In this document: piece by piece, positions 60,648 to 64,000 of the stretch
Numbering within the stretch: the first letter of the stretch is position 1
Layout of the letters: the number at the start of each line of letters is the position of its first letter
NCBI RefSeq assembly: GCF_019733355.1
Contig: NZ_JAIHLQ010000030.1
Coordinates: 1 to 64,000, forward strand
Direction of reading: 5' to 3'
From: Pseudomonas baetica
Lineage (GTDB): Bacteria > Pseudomonadota > Gammaproteobacteria > Pseudomonadales > Pseudomonadaceae
Length of the DNA: 64,000 nucleotides
Translations under genes and position numbers: made by a program
The notes under the pieces: generated by a model
Database searches by the model: none
What the model saw: the letters and a program-made list of their open reading frames with translations, nothing else
What the model was told of the DNA's origin: nothing

Positions 60648-60663
60648 CTTAACTGAAACTGAA
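60648..60663 (-). promoter_or_regulatory. BqsR-box-like direct repeat
   Basis: On the minus strand TTCAG-TTTCAG-TTAAG, i.e. TTCAG-N6-TTAAG. The motif reported for BqsR is TTAAG-N6-TTAAG, so this differs at one base. It is 54 bp before the first PepSY gene and is shared with the divergent lipase gene. Confidence 0.7.
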
Positions 60664-60742
60664 TTGCCATCATTGTTTCCTTGCTCCCACAGAGGGCCAC
60701 CGTGGTTCTATAATCCTTCGCTTGCTAACGATCGAGACCGGT

Positions 60743-61822
60743 ATGACAGCCATCCACATCAAGTTTCCGTCCCTCACCCTCAAGGCCGGCCCCCGGGCCA
60801 TGGCGCGCATCCGCGCCCAAGGCCTCAACGCTGCTGATGTCGGCACCCTGCCCGGCGCGGCCGGTGGGCCGAAGGCCTTGGGAATTCAGGGGCTGGATCT
60901 GGCCTTGTTCGGTGAGTGGCTGCCGAGTGCGCCGCGCGAACGTTCGCTGATCGGTGCGTCAGTGGGTTCCTGGCGCTTCGCCAGCGCCTGCCTGCCGGAC
61001 GCCGCCGAAGGCATTCGTCGCCTCGGCCACCTGTACGCCGAGCAGAATTTCAACAAAGGCGTGACCATGGCCGAGATCAGCCAGAGCTCGCAGCGCATGC
61101 TCAATGACCTGCTCGATGGCCGCGACGACAGCATTCTCAATAACGCCGATTACCGCTTGAACATCATGGTGGTCAAAAGCCAGGGCCGTCTGGCGGACGA
61201 CCATCGCGCTCGACTCGGGCTGGCGCTGGGCTCGGTGATTGCCGACAACCTGCGTGGTCGCGCGCGGCTGTCGCGACATTTTGAACGGCTGATCATCCAC
61301 GATCCGCGCCTGGCACCGCCGGTCCATGCGCTCAACGATTTCCCGTCGCGCTTCGTCGCGCTCAATGCCGCCAATCTGCGTCAGGCGCTGCTGGCGTCGG
61401 GTTCGATTCCAATGATCATGGAAGGCGTGCGCGACCTGCCCGGCGCCGGTGCAGGGACTTTCCGCGACGGCGGTCTGCTCGACTATCACCTTGACCTGCC
61501 TTATAGCGGCGACGGCATTGTGCTCTATCCGCACTTCACCGACCGGGTGATTCCGGGCTGGTTCGACAAGACCCTGCCATGGCGCCGGGCCTCGGTGGAG
61601 CGCTTGCAAGACGTGTTGTTGCTCGCGCCGTCAAAGGAATATCTGGCACGCCTGCCCTACGGCAAACTGCCCGACCGCAACGACTTCAAGCGCTTCATGG
61701 GCGATGCGCCGAGCCGGCAAAAATACTGGCACGCGGCGATGGACGAGAGCCGGCGCCTGGGGGATGAATTCCTCGAACTGGCTGCCAATGGTCGCCTCGC
61801 CGAGCGCTTGCTGACCCTTTAG
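60743..61822 (+). CDS. Patatin-like phospholipase family protein
   Basis: 359 residues. The patatin active-site pair is present: nucleophile Ser in LIGASVGSWRFA (GxSxG) near 72-76 and the Asp of FRDGGLLDYH (DGG) near 238; an oxyanion-type glycine stretch (GAAGGPKALG) lies at 34-43. No signal peptide, so it is cytosolic or membrane-associated. The start at 60743 has GAG upstream and drops seven codons of the longer frame. In PAO1 a gene of unknown role (PA2660) occupies this place. The substrate is unknown. Confidence 0.82.
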   Translation: MTAIHIKFPSLTLKAGPRAMARIRAQGLNAADVGTLPGAAGGPKALGIQGLDLALFGEWLPSAPRERSLIGASVGSWRFASACLPDAAEGIRRLGHLYAEQNFNKGVTMAEISQSSQRMLNDLLDGRDDSILNNADYRLNIMVVKSQGRLADDHRARLGLALGSVIADNLRGRARLSRHFERLIIHDPRLAPPVHALNDFPSRFVALNAANLRQALLASGSIPMIMEGVRDLPGAGAGTFRDGGLLDYHLDLPYSGDGIVLYPHFTDRVIPGWFDKTLPWRRASVERLQDVLLLAPSKEYLARLPYGKLPDRNDFKRFMGDAPSRQKYWHAAMDESRRLGDEFLELAANGRLAERLLTL

Positions 61823-61907
61823 TCAGCAAGGCCAAACACAAGCTGATAAACTCGCCGCCTGCCCGAATCGCTGCGGCGAACGCCATCTGAACAGAGCTGA
61901 AACTACT

Positions 61908-62264
61908 GTGGAAATCTTCAAGGAATTTACATTCGAATCCGCCCATCGCCTGCCGCACGTACCGGACGGCCACAAGTGCGGGCGTCTTCACGGCCACTCG
62001 TTCAAAGTGGCGATTCACCTGAGCGGCGACCTCGATCCGCACACAGGCTGGATCCGCGACTTCTCCGAGATCAAAGCGATTTTCAAGCCGCTCTACGAGC
62101 GCCTGGATCACAACTACCTGAACGACATTCCCGGCCTGGAAAACCCGACCAGCGAAGTCCTGGCCAAATTCATCTGGAATGAATTGAAACCACTGCTGCC
62201 GGAACTGAGCGCGATCCGCATCCACGAAACCTGCACCAGCGGCTGCATCTATCGCGGCGAGTAA
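61908..62264 (+). CDS. queD: 6-carboxy-5,6,7,8-tetrahydropterin synthase
   Basis: 118 residues, cytosolic, second step of queuosine/7-deazaguanine synthesis. Zinc ligands are His13 in ESAHRLP and His29/His31 in RLHGHSF. The catalytic Cys is Cys25 in GHKCGRLHGHS; the His in LDHNYLND and the Glu in HETCTSGC complete the site. It starts with GTG at 61908 (MEIFKEFTFESAH fits the family N-terminus) and has only a weak ribosome site. A strong terminator follows. Confidence 0.93.
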   Translation: MEIFKEFTFESAHRLPHVPDGHKCGRLHGHSFKVAIHLSGDLDPHTGWIRDFSEIKAIFKPLYERLDHNYLNDIPGLENPTSEVLAKFIWNELKPLLPELSAIRIHETCTSGCIYRGE

Positions 62265-62339
62265 TTCAATACACATCCCCTTTGTAGGCGTTGCCAGAAG
62301 CCGCTCCAGGGGATCGGTGTTCATCAAGGAATATAGAGA

Positions 62340-62362
62340 ACAGCCTTCGCGGCTGTTTTTTT
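62340..62362 (+). terminator. Terminator downstream of queD
   Basis: ACAGCC-TTCGC-GGCTGT followed by TTTTTTTA, 75 bp after the queD stop. Confidence 0.85.
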
Positions 62363-62407
62363 ATGCCTATGCTTTTTTGGCTCCCACCCTGCCAAGAGGA
62401 CAGGACC

Positions 62408-62518
62408 ATGACGGACTGGCTGCTGGATCAAGTCTTCGACTTCAACGGGCATAGCGTGCGGTTGACTCACAAAACATTGACATCACCATTAAGAGTCAGT
62501 CCCTCAATCCATGTATGA
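62408..62518 (+). pseudogene. Truncated N-terminus of an alpha/beta-hydrolase-like gene
   Basis: AGGA and an ATG at 62408 start MTDWLLDQVFDFNGHSVRL, which resembles the opening of Pseudomonas alpha/beta hydrolases (followed there by the lid and an HGTPFSS motif). After about 19 codons the frame enters AT-rich DNA at roughly 62465-62470 and stops at 62516. No HG or GxSxG motif follows. I infer that the gene was cut by the incoming segment whose ATPase gene ends at 62467. The family call rests on memory of a short N-terminus. Confidence 0.5.
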
Positions 62519-63627
62519 AGCCCCCGCTTGATAACATGCCGTGATTTGAACGCCCCTGACTCCTCTAGAATATCTTTCAATATCGGTGAATGCGTAACAA
62601 CCCAAATCTGCGATCGCTTACTGGCAGAGCTAATCAAACCAGCCAACGATCTGAGCATATCAGGATGAAGGCTGTTATCAGGCTCGTTCAAAACAATAAA
62701 AGGAGGCAATGAACCGGATGTCAGCGCAACGACCAGGCAAATATACTGCAACGTACCGTCAGACAACTCCCACGCATTACTTGTCCGATTACTGTGAGCG
62801 AAACGCAAACCAAACGAAACGGTACGCTCAGGCTTTGAAATGTCCAAAGTTGCTCCACCGAATGTATCCGCAATCAGCTTTTCAATAACATCAAGATCCT
62901 GAACTATATATTTTTGCGTCGCCAAAACAGCAGCGAGATTTGCTCCAGAGGAATCAAGCACGGTACCACTAACAGCGTAGCAAGGCTTACGGAGGGGTGA
63001 CTCAATATCAGTCCTGAAACCATGATAAAAACGCCACCCCATTATTTCATGTTTGATACGCAATACCTCGGGAAAACGCTCCGCATCTGAGAGAGCGTTT
63101 AATGCCGTGGCCGAGGGAAATAGTCGAATAGAATTAGTCATGTCCAGCATGGCCATTTCTCGATCCATCACTTTCAAGAAACTATTCTCTCTGACCATCA
63201 GAATATGAATTTTTCGCCCATCATAAAACGACAACTTTTCATCTTTAATTTGTGGTTCAAACTCAAAGCCATCGCCCAATATAATTTTTTCTCCAAAAAC
63301 ATTTTTTTGCGGCACCAAGCCCGCTGTAATTCTATAACTGTAATAGCCATTATCTGAAAAAGTTGAAAAACGCACTTCGAGAATAATCTTTGAGCGTTCG
63401 GCACTGCGCTTTGAATTTTCAGAAAGGATCGACTGCATGCCACCTTCCCTAACGATAAATTTTGAGAACTCCCCCGTCGCGGCAGCCTGCACGAGCTTTA
63501 GTGCATTATACAAATTGGTCTTCCCAACTCCATTAGCGCCATGAAAAAGGTTCAACCCGTCAAGATTAATAAACACATCATCAATAGAGCGATACCCTTT
63601 AACTGAAACAGACAAAATTCTCACCAC
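62467..63627 (-). CDS. AAA-family ATPase of the COG4637 (SMC/RecF-like) type
   Basis: About 386 residues. Walker A is GANGVGKTN near 32-40, preceded by the SMC/RecF-like opening RILSVSVKGYRSIDD...LDGLNLF. The ABC-type signature is ELSDGTLQYICLVVAL. The Walker B region is FIVLNEPDNSLHPDMLRSLAGLI, with NEP in place of DEP as in the COG4637 group, and the H-loop is VVTHSPIL. The gene is AT-rich compared with its left neighbours. It starts with a GTG overlapping (63627) or just after (63624) the stop of the ABC gene, with GGAG at good spacing, so the two are coupled. Its role is not known to me; such ATPases occur in defence and mobile contexts. Confidence 0.8.
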   Translation of the reverse strand: MVRILSVSVKGYRSIDDVFINLDGLNLFHGANGVGKTNLYNALKLVQAAATGEFSKFIVREGGMQSILSENSKRSAERSKIILEVRFSTFSDNGYYSYRITAGLVPQKNVFGEKIILGDGFEFEPQIKDEKLSFYDGRKIHILMVRENSFLKVMDREMAMLDMTNSIRLFPSATALNALSDAERFPEVLRIKHEIMGWRFYHGFRTDIESPLRKPCYAVSGTVLDSSGANLAAVLATQKYIVQDLDVIEKLIADTFGGATLDISKPERTVSFGLRFAHSNRTSNAWELSDGTLQYICLVVALTSGSLPPFIVLNEPDNSLHPDMLRSLAGLISSASKRSQIWVVTHSPILKDILEESGAFKSRHVIKRGLHTWIEGLTLNGDVNVL

Positions 63628-64000
63628 TAAAGCTCCACACAATATTCGCCATTAAACGAGACTACTCGATCAGCCAGCTTTAATATCGACTCCCGATGAG
63701 CAACAATGATCACAATGTTAGACGCATTATATTTCTTTATATTTGATATGACTGTACGCTCTGCCGCCTCATCAAGAAACGCGGTACTCTCATCAAAAAC
63801 AACCACTTTATGATCCCGCAAAAAACGTCTTGCCAGCGCAAGACGTTGGCGCTCTCCTCCCGACAACATTAAACCTCTGTCTCCAATTTCCGTGTCCAGT
63901 CCGGACGGTAATCCTTTCAGGAACACCTCAAGATTAGCGAGCTTTAAAACAGCTTCCAGTCTCTCATCCGGTGAATTCTGATCGGCAACTTTTAGATTCA
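63627..64000 (-). CDS. ABC exporter ATPase domain, C-terminal part (gene continues past the window)
   Basis: About 124 residues, open to the window edge. It has the helical region (PDERLEAVLKLANLEVFLKGLPSGLDTEIGDRG), the signature LSGGERQRLALARRFLRD, Walker B KVVVFDESTAFLD and an H-loop VAHRES, ending GEYCVEL. The order and the GLDTEIGDRG phrase are those of fused permease-ATPase exporters (MsbA/HlyB type). Walker A and the membrane part lie outside. The codon use is AT-rich. It is coupled to the ATPase gene downstream. Confidence 0.8.
   Translation of the reverse strand, partial: NLKVADQNSPDERLEAVLKLANLEVFLKGLPSGLDTEIGDRGLMLSGGERQRLALARRFLRDHKVVVFDESTAFLDEAAERTVISNIKKYNASNIVIIVAHRESILKLADRVVSFNGEYCVEL

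Noticed and set aside
1..64000. tRNA, rRNA or insertion sequence elsewhere in the window
   Set aside because: No cloverleaf with a TTCGAATC-type arm, no rRNA stretch and no transposase-like protein was found apart from the intron end at the left edge.

Overview
The window reads as chromosome of a fluorescent Pseudomonas (P. fluorescens group). The evidence is a GC-rich coding style, pyoverdine genes under PvdS-type promoters, many REP doublets built on TGTGGGAGCGGGCTTGCTCGCGAA, and a gene order at 52-61 kb that, from memory, matches PAO1 PA2652-PA2660. Both ends touch probable foreign DNA. The left edge is the 3' end of a group II intron. The right edge is an AT-rich segment that cuts into a short alpha/beta-hydrolase-like gene start.

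Layout. 0-7 kb: housekeeping and accessory genes (NCS2 purine permease, BrnT/BrnA toxin-antitoxin pair, arylamine N-acetyltransferase, MscS channel with a cyclic-nucleotide-binding domain, pirin, DkgB). 7-28 kb: one block, all on the minus strand. It holds two BvgS/EvgS/RocS-like unorthodox kinases with their NarL-type regulators, two REC-EAL proteins, two pseudo-receivers that lack the phospho-acceptor Asp, an autotransporter, two DUF4398/OmpA lipoproteins and a chaperone-usher pilus operon. Ten copies of a GTAGGAAATTTCC-like box stand in front of these transcription units. I infer a self-contained surface-adhesion regulon of Roc/Bvg type. It is the most interesting content of the window. 28-32 kb: MgtC-like protein and Mg2+ P-type ATPase.

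32-49 kb: pyoverdine maturation, export and uptake (pvdA, an ECF sigma factor, pvdRT-opmQ, pvdP, pvdMNO, pvdE, fpvA). Five sites fit TAAAT-N16-CGT exactly. No NRPS gene is present. 49.1-50.2 kb: a repeat-rich block without credible genes. 50-52 kb: two tandem YdcZ-family half-transporters divergent from a LysR regulator.

52-61 kb: chemoreceptor (CtpM-like), Na+/H+ antiporter family protein, chemoreceptor (TlpQ-like), and a pepSY-pepSY-bqsR-bqsS operon preceded by a near-consensus BqsR box. Then come a patatin-like lipase and queD. 62.4-64 kb: the AT-rich segment, with a COG4637-type ATPase translationally coupled to the C-terminus of an ABC exporter that continues past the window.

Coordinates are for starts supported by a Shine-Dalgarno sequence or by family length. 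Function names rest on motifs and remembered families, since no database search was possible.
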